This document shows positions 14,221 through 23,625 of a DNA stretch of 64,000 nt, one piece after another. The translations under genes and the position numbers were made by a program. The stretch spans positions 1 through 64,000 of the forward strand of contig CAJWIY010000003.1 of assembly GCA_913042205.1 (NCBI GenBank), in the 5' to 3' direction. Positions within the stretch are counted from its first letter, which is position 1; each line of letters starts with the position of its first letter. This DNA is from an uncultured Gammaproteobacteria bacterium (GTDB taxonomy: Bacteria; Pseudomonadota; Gammaproteobacteria; Pseudomonadales; Litorivicinaceae). The notes below the pieces were generated by a model. The model searched no databases. It was not told where the DNA came from and saw nothing but the letters and a program-made list of their open reading frames with translations.

Positions 14221-14316
14221 TCAGGGACCTAAGCGTAAAAAAAGGAAATACATCCATCTCAGAAGCCCAATCACGATCCCTCCCAATAGAGCAAGAATCG
14301 GTGTAAATTCAACTAT
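14221..14316 (-). pseudogene. Possible YeeE/YedE-type transporter remnant (N-terminal fragment only)
   Basis: Minus-strand reading IVEFTPILALLGGIVIGLLRWMYFLFLRLGP* resembles the YeeE/YedE N-terminus; no ATG at the expected position (ATA) and an early stop. Confidence 0.35.
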
Positions 14317-14410
14317 AGATCAACCGAATCAATGTAGAACGACAAATTCAACATCTAATATTTTATTTTCGGATAAATTTACAACTAACTTTTTAAAATA
14401 GGAGACTGAA

Positions 14411-15271
14411 TTGAATCCGGACGTTCGTGCTTTTTTTGATTCAGATACTTGGACTCTGAGTTATCTCGTAAAAGACCCTAACTCGAGTGCATGCGCCATC
14501 ATCGATCCCGTACTTGATTATGATCCGGCTAGCGGTCAGACCCAGACCAAAAGCGCAGATCAAGTAATCTGCATGATCGAATCCGAAAACCTGTCCGTAG
14601 AGTGGATTATCGAAACACATGTGCATGCAGACCACTTATCTGCCGCGCCATATCTCAAAAAGAAACTAGGTGGCGGGATTGGTATCGGATCCTACATCAC
14701 AGACGTTCAAAAAGGCTTCCGCAATCTTTTCAATATGGAGAACGAGTTTCAAAGTGATGGCTCTCAGTTCGACCGGCTATTCACTGACGGTGACACCTTT
14801 CGTATCGGAGACCTGAATGTGACCGCAATGCATACACCGGGCCACACACCAGCGTGCATGAGCTATCACACCGGCGACGCACTCTTTGTTGGAGATACCA
14901 TTTTTATGCCAGATTCTGGGACAGCACGCTGTGATTTCCCGGGCGGCGATGCGCGAGCCCTCTACCAGAGCATTCAAAGACTCCTCGCGTTACCGTCGGA
15001 GACGCGGATGTTCGTATGTCATGACTACATGCCAAACGGTCGCGAAATGCAGTATCAAACTACCGTCGCGGAACAAAGGGCAAAGAACCTTCATGTGCAC
15101 GAAGGAATCTCTGAGAATGAATTTGTGTCCATGCGCTTGGCGAAAGACAAAACACTCAATATGCCCGCGCTGATCTTGCCATCGATACAAGTAAATATTC
15201 GAGCAGGGGAGCTTCCTCCGGCAGAAGATAATGGCGTACGCTATTTAAAAATCCCGATTGATGGCGTCTGA
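14411..15271 (+). CDS. MBL-fold persulfide dioxygenase / Blh-type hydrolase (ETHE1-like), TTG start
   Basis: IIETHVHADHLSAAPYLKKKLGG, HTPGHTPACMSYHTGDALFVGDTIFMPDSGTARCDFPGGDA. Confidence 0.87.
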   Translation: MNPDVRAFFDSDTWTLSYLVKDPNSSACAIIDPVLDYDPASGQTQTKSADQVICMIESENLSVEWIIETHVHADHLSAAPYLKKKLGGGIGIGSYITDVQKGFRNLFNMENEFQSDGSQFDRLFTDGDTFRIGDLNVTAMHTPGHTPACMSYHTGDALFVGDTIFMPDSGTARCDFPGGDARALYQSIQRLLALPSETRMFVCHDYMPNGREMQYQTTVAEQRAKNLHVHEGISENEFVSMRLAKDKTLNMPALILPSIQVNIRAGELPPAEDNGVRYLKIPIDGV

Positions 15272-15280
15272 GGAGGAATT

Positions 15281-15688
15281 ATGATTATTCGTATACTTAC
15301 ACCAGACCTTGCTGTCGCTGACCAGTTAACGCTTGATGATCTGGATGCGGTGAAAGATGCCGGATTCAAGGCTGTAATCTGTAACCGGCCTGATGAAGAG
15401 GGCGAACCTCATGCGGAGGCTGAGGCTATGGCAAAAAAAGCGAGCATACTCGGCCTCGAATTTCGATACTTGCCGGTAAATGGTGGAAATATTACGGACA
15501 GAGACGTCGAACAACATGCCGCGGTTTTGGCCGAAGTGCCTGCCCCAGCCCTTACTTACTGCCGTTCAGGAACTCGCTGCGCTAAATTGTGGGCACTAGC
15601 AGAGGCTGGTAAGCGGGACGTGAATACACTGGTCGAGACCGTCGACAAAGCTGGCCTCAGCATCGTCGATATCACGCACCGTCTGTGA
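15281..15688 (+). CDS. DUF442 / TIGR01244 family sulfur transferase (protein tyrosine phosphatase-like)
   Basis: FKAVICNRPDEEGEPHAEAEAMAKKASILGLEFRYLPVNGGNIT..., TYCRSGTRCAKLWAL active-site loop. Confidence 0.86.
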   Translation: MIIRILTPDLAVADQLTLDDLDAVKDAGFKAVICNRPDEEGEPHAEAEAMAKKASILGLEFRYLPVNGGNITDRDVEQHAAVLAEVPAPALTYCRSGTRCAKLWALAEAGKRDVNTLVETVDKAGLSIVDITHRL

Positions 15689-15836
15689 CTGATGACGTGG
15701 CATAAGGAGAAAACAGTTTGCCACAGCAGCGGCCTCAGACCTATTGAGATGTCATTGTGACGGTGTGAGAGATTTCCCCGATACCCGCAGTTGCCGAAAA
15801 CCCCCTTGGAAAAATTGTGGCCTATCAAGAATCTAA

Positions 15837-16742
15837 TCAACGGGAGCTCAATAGTTCTCGAAAAGGGCGTTCACCTGCCAAAGCCATAGTGGCCTCATCT
15901 TCAACCCAACCGGAGGCGACCAGCAAGCCTTTTCGTAAGTCCCAGTTAAGTTGAGAAAGCAACTGATAAGCACGCTCCTCACCAATGCCATCGATCTGCC
16001 CAGCCAGGATCCGTGCCTGACGATCTTTCAATTTCGCATTGGTGGCTCGAACACATAACATCTCATTACCTAGGACTCGGCCAAGTTGGGTCATTAACGC
16101 GGTCGAAAAACAGTTTAAAAGCGCCTTCTGTGCGGTACCCGCACCCAAACGTGTCGATCCTGCCAGCACTTCGGATCCGGTCGCCGTTACCAAAGGATGA
16201 TCTGCGATTTCAATCAGCCGACCCCTCGGATTGGAGCTAACACCGATGGTCAGCGCACCCCGTGCGATGGACGACTCGAGGATCTGACAGGTAAAGCGAG
16301 TATTCCCTGATGCTGTAATACCAATTACGACATCCAAATCGGAGACGGAGCAATTGTCCACCTCACGTGTTGCCGCCGAGGCATCATCTTCAGCACCCTC
16401 AACCGACACAGACAACGCCCTAGAACCGCCAGCAATCAAATACGCAATCCGACTCATGGGCCAGCCAAAGGTTGGCACTAATTCAACGCCATCTTGCACC
16501 CCGATACGAATGGAACAGCCTGCGCCTGCATAGACCAACCTACCCTCTCCGCCACGAAGTCGTTCAGCAGCCGCCTCAACCGCTAGAGCAATGGGGTGGG
16601 AAATCTTTTGGACCATATCAATCGCACTCGCCTGCGATGCAAGAAGTCGCCTCAGCTGTTCAGAAACAGGCAACCGATCAAACTCACGACCGTCGGGATC
16701 AACAACTTCAGTTGGTGGCAACGTTAGCTTTTTTTTATCCAT
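15837..16742 (-). CDS. murQ: N-acetylmuramic acid 6-phosphate etherase
   Basis: GRLVYAGAGCSIRIGVQDGVELVPTFGWP, IGITASGNTRF, GSTRLGAGTAQKALLNCFSTALM. Confidence 0.92.
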   Translation of the reverse strand: MDKKKLTLPPTEVVDPDGREFDRLPVSEQLRRLLASQASAIDMVQKISHPIALAVEAAAERLRGGEGRLVYAGAGCSIRIGVQDGVELVPTFGWPMSRIAYLIAGGSRALSVSVEGAEDDASAATREVDNCSVSDLDVVIGITASGNTRFTCQILESSIARGALTIGVSSNPRGRLIEIADHPLVTATGSEVLAGSTRLGAGTAQKALLNCFSTALMTQLGRVLGNEMLCVRATNAKLKDRQARILAGQIDGIGEERAYQLLSQLNWDLRKGLLVASGWVEDEATMALAGERPFRELLSSR

Positions 16743-18370
16743 GCATCTTTTAAGGTAACTGAGCGGTTATAGATTAGCCGACCTTGACCGCTGGCTGGGT
16801 CTTGCTTGAAAAATCCAACACGCTCAAATTGAAAAAATATCTCAGGCATCAAGCATCCTAGGGCTGGCTCAACCTGTGCTGTGCCGAGAGTTAACGACAT
16901 TGGGTTAATTACAGACGAGGGGTCCTCATAGTTACCAGGATCTGGAACAGTAAACATTCGATCATATAAACGCACATCCACCTCTTGAGCAGATTCCGCA
17001 TGAACCCAGTGAATTGTGCCTTTCACCCTGCGACCAGACTGATCTTGCCCCGAGCGTGTGTCAGGATCGTAACGGACATGCACCTCCTTGACCCCACCCT
17101 TCTCATCAAGCACCGCATCCTCAAAATCAACGATAAATCCGTACTTCAATCGAACACTACCGCCTGGAACCAGCCTGAAAAAACCGTCCGGTGGATACAA
17201 CTCAAAGTCTGAGCGATCGATGTACAACTTTTGTCCGAAAAACACTGTACGCGAGCCCAATTCGGGGCGCTTCGGGTGCCAGGGAACCTTTATTGGCAGT
17301 GGTCCTCGGTCCCAATTCGTAACAACAACTTTCAGAGGATCCATTACCGCCATGGCTTTATGTGCCCGACTCTCTAGATCGTCACGTATTGAGCCTTCAA
17401 GAATTTGTAGTTCAATGGTATTCGGCTTGCGTGTCACACCGATACGCTCGCAGAACAGTCGGATACCCTCTGGCGAAAAACCACGACGCCGCATCCCCGC
17501 AATAGTGGGCATCCGAGGATCATCCCAGCCCGACACATAACCTCCCTGCACAAGGGTATTGAGTTTACGCTTGCTGGTTACCGTACCCTCAAGTTCAAGG
17601 CGGCTAAATTCGGTTTGCTTTGGTCGACTCGGTAGCGGGAGCTTTTTCAAAAGCCACTCATAAAGCGGTCTGTGATCCTCGAATTCAAGTGTGCAAAGAG
17701 AGTGAGTCACTCCTTCAATCGCATCGCTCTGGCCATGGGCGTAGTCATAAGTCGGGTAGATGCACCATCTGTCGCCGGTGCGCGGATGCTTGGTATGACG
17801 GATTCGGTAAAGCGCTGGATCGCGCAAATTCATGTTTGGGGCCGACATTGATATCTTTGCACGTAAGACTGCAGCGCCCTCAGACATCTCTCCGTCGCGC
17901 ATCTTCAAGAAGAGCGCCTCATTTTCTCCAGCTGACCGTTCCCGGTAAGGGCTATCGACGCCAGCCTCCTTGAGAGTACCTCGATTTTTGCGCATTTCTT
18001 CTGCGGACTGCTCGTCCACATATGCGTCGCCATTACGGATAAGGTGCAATGCCCAATCAAAAAGCTTCTCGAAGTAGTCGGCTGTATGGCAGAGCTCTGA
18101 CCACTCAAAACCCAGCCAACGCACATCCTCTTCGATAGCATCGATATATTCTTGAGACTCTTTGTCAGGATTGGTGTCATCAAACCGCAGATTGCAGCGA
18201 CCACCAAATTCTGCAGCCAGCCCGAAATTCAAACAAATGCTCTTGGCGTGTCCTACATGCAGATAGCCATTTGGCTCTGGAGGAAACCGCGTCACGACCT
18301 GGTCGATTTGGCCCTGCCTGATCTGATCTGAAATCTTTGTGCGAATAAAATTCGTGGGTTTCTCGCTCAC
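16724..18370 (-). CDS. glnS: glutaminyl-tRNA synthetase
   Basis: VTRFPPEPNGYLHVGHAKSICLNFGLA, NLRFDDTNPDKESQEYIDAIEEDVRWLGF. Confidence 0.97.
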   Translation of the reverse strand: MSEKPTNFIRTKISDQIRQGQIDQVVTRFPPEPNGYLHVGHAKSICLNFGLAAEFGGRCNLRFDDTNPDKESQEYIDAIEEDVRWLGFEWSELCHTADYFEKLFDWALHLIRNGDAYVDEQSAEEMRKNRGTLKEAGVDSPYRERSAGENEALFLKMRDGEMSEGAAVLRAKISMSAPNMNLRDPALYRIRHTKHPRTGDRWCIYPTYDYAHGQSDAIEGVTHSLCTLEFEDHRPLYEWLLKKLPLPSRPKQTEFSRLELEGTVTSKRKLNTLVQGGYVSGWDDPRMPTIAGMRRRGFSPEGIRLFCERIGVTRKPNTIELQILEGSIRDDLESRAHKAMAVMDPLKVVVTNWDRGPLPIKVPWHPKRPELGSRTVFFGQKLYIDRSDFELYPPDGFFRLVPGGSVRLKYGFIVDFEDAVLDEKGGVKEVHVRYDPDTRSGQDQSGRRVKGTIHWVHAESAQEVDVRLYDRMFTVPDPGNYEDPSSVINPMSLTLGTAQVEPALGCLMPEIFFQFERVGFFKQDPASGQGRLIYNRSVTLKDAWIKKS

Positions 18371-18372
18371 GG

Positions 18373-19236
18373 CTACACCATCAATATTGCAGCCAGCTGC
18401 TTACGGCCTGCGCGTGCTCGCGAATCCTCAGTACCCAAACGATCGAAAATCTTAATCAGCAAAAGCCTCGCGGCGTCTCCGTTATATTGCCTGTCTGTCC
18501 GAACAATCGTCAAAAGATTCTCGATCGCTGTTTCAACGTCATCCGATACCATCAGGTGCACGGCGAAAAAATATCGTGCTTCGCTGTCAGCGTCATTAGA
18601 ACCGAGCCGTGATTCACACGTCGCGCGATCAGGTGCTCCATTGAGTAAGTCTTGAAAGACCTTTCCAGCCAAAATCGATTTCGCTCGAGGATCCATTTTT
18701 TTCGCATCGGGAAGACGCTCGATAATTGCTTCGGCACTCGCCGAATCACCGTTCCTAAGTAACGCCTGCGCCATATCAAGATATGCGTCATAGTTTTCAG
18801 GATCGTCGGCTGTGATCAACTGATACAGCGCGATTGCTTCTTCGTACTGACCGCGTTCAACAAGCTCAGCTGCTCGCTCAAGTGGCGACGCCTCGACTCT
18901 CTCTACATGCTTATCGAGCATCGCCCTAATCTCACCCTCGGACAGCGCGCCCATAAAATGATCAGCAGGCTGTCCGTCCTTAAACAGCACAACTGTCGGT
19001 AATGAGCGAACACCCATTCCTGTGACTAGCGTCTGCTCGGCATCAGAATCGACTTTGGCCAAAATAAAAGAGCCAGCGTATTCATCTGCCAGCCTCTCAA
19101 GTATGGGTCCCAGACTTTTGCAGGGGCCACACCAATCAGCATAAAAGTCGACCAAAACAGGAGTTTCCAGTGATTTTTTTAAAACATCTGTTTCAAATGT
19201 TTCAGATGAGACTTGGATTGAGTGAGCGTTGGACAT
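18373..19236 (-). CDS. thioredoxin-TPR co-chaperone (CnoX/YbbN type, with WCGPC)
   Basis: PVLVDFYADWCGPCKSLGPILERLADEY plus C-terminal TPR-like region; ORF to 19338, start likely MSNAHS at 19236. Confidence 0.88.
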   Translation of the reverse strand: MSNAHSIQVSSETFETDVLKKSLETPVLVDFYADWCGPCKSLGPILERLADEYAGSFILAKVDSDAEQTLVTGMGVRSLPTVVLFKDGQPADHFMGALSEGEIRAMLDKHVERVEASPLERAAELVERGQYEEAIALYQLITADDPENYDAYLDMAQALLRNGDSASAEAIIERLPDAKKMDPRAKSILAGKVFQDLLNGAPDRATCESRLGSNDADSEARYFFAVHLMVSDDVETAIENLLTIVRTDRQYNGDAARLLLIKIFDRLGTEDSRARAGRKQLAAILMV

Positions 19237-19294
19237 AACAACCTGTAAGTTTCGTAAATTCGCGACCAAGTATACCCTGTCGTGACCTTTTGAA

Positions 19295-19726
19295 GTGAGT
19301 GTGCGTATGCAATTGAGTGACAGACAGCAGGAAATCATAGATGAGTTTGAGTTTTATGATTCTTGGATGGACAAATATCAGTACCTTATTGACCTCGGGA
19401 AAGACCTTGAACCACTTGAGGAGGCAGAAAAAAATGAGACGAATTTGGTCAGGGGCTGCCAGTCGCAGGTATGGATGATAGTCAGTGGACACTCAGATAA
19501 TGTTGAAGTACGGGCCAACTCAGACGCCGCCATCGTATCGGGACTGATTGCATTGGTAGTTCGACTGTACTCCAACGCTTCAGCCGAAGAAATCGTGAAA
19601 ACTGAACCCGAATTTGTCGAAGCCATCGGTTTATCACAACATTTGTCACCAACAAGAGCGAATGGGCTAGCCTCGATGTTGCAACGGCTGAAGGCAGATG
19701 CCGCAAACTTAATTGCAAATTCATAA
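19295..19726 (+). CDS. sufE: SufE cysteine desulfuration protein
   Basis: DSWMDKYQYLIDLGKDLEPL...NLVRGCQSQVWM; start GTG 19295 or ATG 19307. Confidence 0.93.
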   Translation: MSVRMQLSDRQQEIIDEFEFYDSWMDKYQYLIDLGKDLEPLEEAEKNETNLVRGCQSQVWMIVSGHSDNVEVRANSDAAIVSGLIALVVRLYSNASAEEIVKTEPEFVEAIGLSQHLSPTRANGLASMLQRLKADAANLIANS

Positions 19727-19736
19727 CTAAATCTTG

Positions 19737-19761
19737 ATATAGGACCTAATTGGTCCTATAT
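19737..19761. promoter_or_regulatory. IscR type-1-like palindromic operator overlapping the sufR-suf promoter
   Basis: ATATAGGACCTAATTGGTCCTATAT: perfect 10-bp arms, 5-bp spacer; TTGATA (19735-19740) overlaps its left arm and TATATA/TATAAT its right. Confidence 0.75.
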
Positions 19762-19794
19762 AATATGAGCCAGAAATGGGAATGTGATACATCA

Positions 19795-20247
19795 ATGGTT
19801 CGGCTCTCAAAACTAACTGATTATGCCTCTGTGATCCTAGCTCAGATGGCAAAAAAGCCTGATATTTTATGGTCGGCAGGGCAATTGGCTGAGGAATCGG
19901 CCATCCCAAAGCCCACCTGCATCAAATTATTGAAGTTGCTGGTCAAGGGCGGAGTTCTAACCTCAATACAGGGTTCACGGGGCGGTTACAGCCTCGCAAA
20001 GAGTCCGTCACGTATCCCCGTTAAGGCGATTATCGAGGCCATTGAGGGACCAACGGCCATAACTGAGTGCGGAACAGATGAAACCCTGTGCCGGCTCACC
20101 GACCACTGCTCAGTGATGTCGCGGTGGCGGGAATTGGGCGATCAAGTCAACTACATACTGACAAAAACAACATTAGAAGATCTGATCAGCCCACATACGC
20201 TCTACACGCGACCCGATCGCCGGATAGAGACTTTAGAGGTGCATTGA
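19795..20247 (+). CDS. sufR: Rrf2-family SUF system transcriptional regulator (SufR, TIGR02944 type)
   Basis: [19 protein letters not shown]...[35 protein letters not shown]6-C-X6-C; ORF start 19750 lies in the operator, so 19795 is the likely start. Confidence 0.9.
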   Translation: MVRLSKLTDYASVILAQMAKKPDILWSAGQLAEESAIPKPTCIKLLKLLVKGGVLTSIQGSRGGYSLAKSPSRIPVKAIIEAIEGPTAITECGTDETLCRLTDHCSVMSRWRELGDQVNYILTKTTLEDLISPHTLYTRPDRRIETLEVH

Positions 20248-21689
20248 TGAGCCAACAAGAAATCGATCAACTAGTCGACCAAGACTACAAGTACGGATTT
20301 ATTACCGATATCGAATCCGATACCTTGCCTCCGGGACTTAACGAAGATGTAATACGTGAGATTTCAGCACGTAAAGATGAGCCAGAATGGTTGTTAGAAT
20401 GGCGCCTTGAGGCATACGCAAAGTGGCTCGAGATGACGCCACCCGACTGGGCGCACCTCGACTACCCCCCAATTGATTTGCAAGCGATAAGTTACTTTTC
20501 TGCCCCCAAAAAACAGGGTGACGGGCCGAAGAGCTTAGATGAAGTTGATCCTGCGTTGATAGAGACCTATAACAAGCTCGGGATCCCGCTCGAAGAACAG
20601 AAAATGCTCGCGGGCGTGGCCGTCGATGCGGTCTTTGACTCGGTGAGCGTAGTGACCACCTTCAAAGAAAAGTTGCACGAAGCGGGTGTTGTTTTTTGTC
20701 CTTTGTCCGAGGCGGTGCATTCGCATCCCGAGCTTGTAAAAAGATTTTTGGGGTCTGTTGTGCCACAAAACGATAACTATTACGCGGCCCTGAATTCAGC
20801 AGTCTTTTCGGATGGATCCTTTGTGTTTATCCCGAAAGGCGTCCGTTGTCCGATGGAACTATCCACCTACTTCCGAATTAACCAGCAAAATACAGGGCAA
20901 TTTGAGCGCACCTTGATTGTGGCAGAGGACAACTCGTACGTGTCTTATCTCGAAGGCTGTACCGCGCCGCAACGCGATGAAAATCAATTGCATGCGGCGG
21001 TGGTTGAACTTGTCGCAGGAGCTGATGCTGAAATTAAATATTCAACCGTTCAAAACTGGTTCGCCGGCGACGACGACGGTAAGGGAGGTATTTATAATTT
21101 CGTAACCAAGCGCGGTGAGTGCCGGGGTGATCGCTCCAAAATTAGTTGGACCCAGCTCGAGACCGGCTCTGCAATCACATGGAAATATCCAAGCTGTGTG
21201 CTGAAGGGCGCTGACTCAGTGGGTGAATTCTACTCAGTTGCCGTCGCTGGTAAAAAACAGCAAGCGGATACCGGAACCAAGATGATTCACATTGGGCCAA
21301 GAAGCCGCTCGACGATCATTTCAAAAGGAATTTCTACGGCCCGTGGTCAGAATGCTTACAGAGGACTCGTTAAAGTTCTACCCGGCGCAATTGATGTGCG
21401 TAACTTCACCCAATGCGATTCATTACTGATTGGTGACCAGTGCGGGGCACATACATTTCCTTACGTTGAGGCTCAAGAACCCAGTGCTCAACTTGAGCAC
21501 GAAGCGACCACATCAAAAGTCAGCGATGATCAGCTGTTCTATTTGAGGACACGTGGTATGAGCGAAGAGGACGCACTGAATATGGTGGTTAACGGTTTCT
21601 GCAAGGAAGTGTTCCAAAAACTTCCGATGGAGTTTGCGGTCGAGGCCGAAGCGCTACTCGGAATAACACTTGAAGGAGCAGTGGGCTGA
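20247..21689 (+). CDS. sufB: Fe-S cluster assembly protein SufB
   Basis: [27 protein letters not shown]...; ATGA overlap with sufR stop; ORF track start 20088 is too early. Confidence 0.96.
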   Translation: MSQQEIDQLVDQDYKYGFITDIESDTLPPGLNEDVIREISARKDEPEWLLEWRLEAYAKWLEMTPPDWAHLDYPPIDLQAISYFSAPKKQGDGPKSLDEVDPALIETYNKLGIPLEEQKMLAGVAVDAVFDSVSVVTTFKEKLHEAGVVFCPLSEAVHSHPELVKRFLGSVVPQNDNYYAALNSAVFSDGSFVFIPKGVRCPMELSTYFRINQQNTGQFERTLIVAEDNSYVSYLEGCTAPQRDENQLHAAVVELVAGADAEIKYSTVQNWFAGDDDGKGGIYNFVTKRGECRGDRSKISWTQLETGSAITWKYPSCVLKGADSVGEFYSVAVAGKKQQADTGTKMIHIGPRSRSTIISKGISTARGQNAYRGLVKVLPGAIDVRNFTQCDSLLIGDQCGAHTFPYVEAQEPSAQLEHEATTSKVSDDQLFYLRTRGMSEEDALNMVVNGFCKEVFQKLPMEFAVEAEALLGITLEGAVG

Positions 21690-22432
21690 TGCTGAGTATT
21701 CAGAATCTACGCGCCAAGGTCGACAATAAACCTATACTCAACGGGATCAACCTCAATATTAATCAGGGCGAAGTGCATGCGATCATGGGACCAAACGGCT
21801 CTGGAAAAAGCACCCTGGCCTCGATTCTAGCCGGTCGTGATGACTACGAGGTCACCGACGGCGAGGTCATCTATATGGGCCAGAATCTTTTGGAACTTGA
21901 GCCCGAGGAACGAGCGTGGGCGGGGATCTTCCTCTCATTCCAATACCCCGTTGAGATTCCGGGCGTAAAGAATATCTATCTATTGAAAGCAGCGGTTAAC
22001 GCGATCCGAGAGCATCGCGGAGTTCCTGAATTGAAAGCCGGTGAATTCCTAAAGCTAGTCCGAGAAAAACTTAACGTCATGCAGATGGACGAAGCATTTC
22101 TGCACCGAAATGTAAACGAGGGTTTCTCGGGTGGCGAGAAGAAGCGGAACGAGATTTTGCAGATGCAGTTACTTGAGCCAACCTTAGCTCTACTCGATGA
22201 GACTGACTCCGGCTTGGATGTGGACGCACTTCGCATCGTTGGCGAGGGCATCAACCGCATGCGATCACCCGAGCGAAGCGTTCTACTTGTAACGCACTAC
22301 CAGCGCTTACTCGACATCGTAAAGCCTGACTTCGTGCATGTGTTGGCAAATGGCGAGATCAAACTCTCTGGCGACCACACGCTGGCTGAAAAGCTTGAAC
22401 GGGAAGGTTACGAAGGAATAGAGGCTGCATGA
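21689..22432 (+). CDS. sufC: Fe-S cluster assembly ATPase SufC
   Basis: IMGPNGSGKSTLASILAGRDDYEVTDGEV, FSGGEKKRNEILQMQLLEPTLALLDETDSGLDVDAL. Confidence 0.98.
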   Translation: MLSIQNLRAKVDNKPILNGINLNINQGEVHAIMGPNGSGKSTLASILAGRDDYEVTDGEVIYMGQNLLELEPEERAWAGIFLSFQYPVEIPGVKNIYLLKAAVNAIREHRGVPELKAGEFLKLVREKLNVMQMDEAFLHRNVNEGFSGGEKKRNEILQMQLLEPTLALLDETDSGLDVDALRIVGEGINRMRSPERSVLLVTHYQRLLDIVKPDFVHVLANGEIKLSGDHTLAEKLEREGYEGIEAA

Positions 22433-23625
22433 GTGGTTTCAGTGCGTGGCTAAACGACATCGAGGGGATTAGCGCACAGCAGGCCCTCAAAGCTGGCTTG
22501 CCTACAAAGCGTGTCGAGTCATGGAAGTATGTACCGACCCGTAGTCTGAATCGAACGGGTTGGCGACCAGCGACTCCACAAGCGACTGAGCGGTTTGCAC
22601 TGACCGGCGGGCGTTTTGCAAATATTCCAGAGGTCAGCGGATTAGAAGTTACCGACGAAAAATTAACACCCGAGGAAAAGAAGCGGCTCACAGGGATGAG
22701 TGAGGCACACGGTTTTGGACTCACCCAAGCGGCACTCGATCACAGTCAGTTAATTTTGACAGTCCAGGAAACGGCATCAGTTCGTATCAACCTTGATCAC
22801 CTCGCCAACGAAGCCAGCAGCGCGGGATTCGCGACACTAGTCCTCAGATTGGAAGCCGGTGCCCAACTCACATTCATTGAACAATTCGAAGCAACAGTTG
22901 TCGAAAAGTCCAACCTGAGCTCACTCCGTTGCGTAATAACCCTCAGTCGCGATGCGTCGGTCAAACATGTCCGCTTTCAAAAGGCTAACGCCACCGCTCA
23001 TATTTTTTCAAACATAGAGGTTAGCTGTGGCGAGAACGCATCGTATAGACTGCAAACAATCGAATTTGGCGCAAAATTGGCGCGTAACGATATAAATATT
23101 GCGCTCGCAGGTCGCGAAGCGTCGGCTTCCGTCAACGGGCTCGCAATCACCAAAGGGTCCCAATATCATGATACACATTTAACGATCGACCACGTGGTCG
23201 GTGACACCAAAAGTGAAATGACCTTCCGGAATATGGTCGATGGCAAAGGCGAGGCGACTATAAACGGCCGTGTCTTGATTCGCCAAGATTCACAACGCTC
23301 GGGAACCGAGCAGTCGATAGCCAACCTTTTGCTGTCAGAGTCAGCGCGGGTAAATCCAAAACCGGAGCTCGAAATTTATGCGGACGACGTAACCGCTTCC
23401 CATGGCTGTACTGTCGGCAGTCTCAATAAAATGGAATTATTTTATCTAAAAAGTCGTGGGCTCTCAGAGGCGGATGCGCGCGCATTTTTACAGTACGCGT
23501 TCGCAGAAAAAATTATAGGAGAAATCCAGCATCAGGATATCCGGGAGTTGGTTGAGACCCAACTCCTCGGAGAGCTCCAGCACGGGGACCTGATTGAAGA
23601 GTTAAAGGAATCTGTGGATGTTTGA
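22429..23625 (+). CDS. sufD: Fe-S cluster assembly protein SufD
   Basis: SRVNPKPELEIYADDVTASHGCTVGSL-type C-terminus, FYLKSRGLSEADARAFL. Confidence 0.95.
   Translation: MSGFSAWLNDIEGISAQQALKAGLPTKRVESWKYVPTRSLNRTGWRPATPQATERFALTGGRFANIPEVSGLEVTDEKLTPEEKKRLTGMSEAHGFGLTQAALDHSQLILTVQETASVRINLDHLANEASSAGFATLVLRLEAGAQLTFIEQFEATVVEKSNLSSLRCVITLSRDASVKHVRFQKANATAHIFSNIEVSCGENASYRLQTIEFGAKLARNDINIALAGREASASVNGLAITKGSQYHDTHLTIDHVVGDTKSEMTFRNMVDGKGEATINGRVLIRQDSQRSGTEQSIANLLLSESARVNPKPELEIYADDVTASHGCTVGSLNKMELFYLKSRGLSEADARAFLQYAFAEKIIGEIQHQDIRELVETQLLGELQHGDLIEELKESVDV

Noticed and set aside
14090-14401. Track ORF of 103 aa on + upstream of the MBL gene
   Set aside because: Lies antisense to parC and the YeeE-like remnant; low-complexity basic sequence with no signature.
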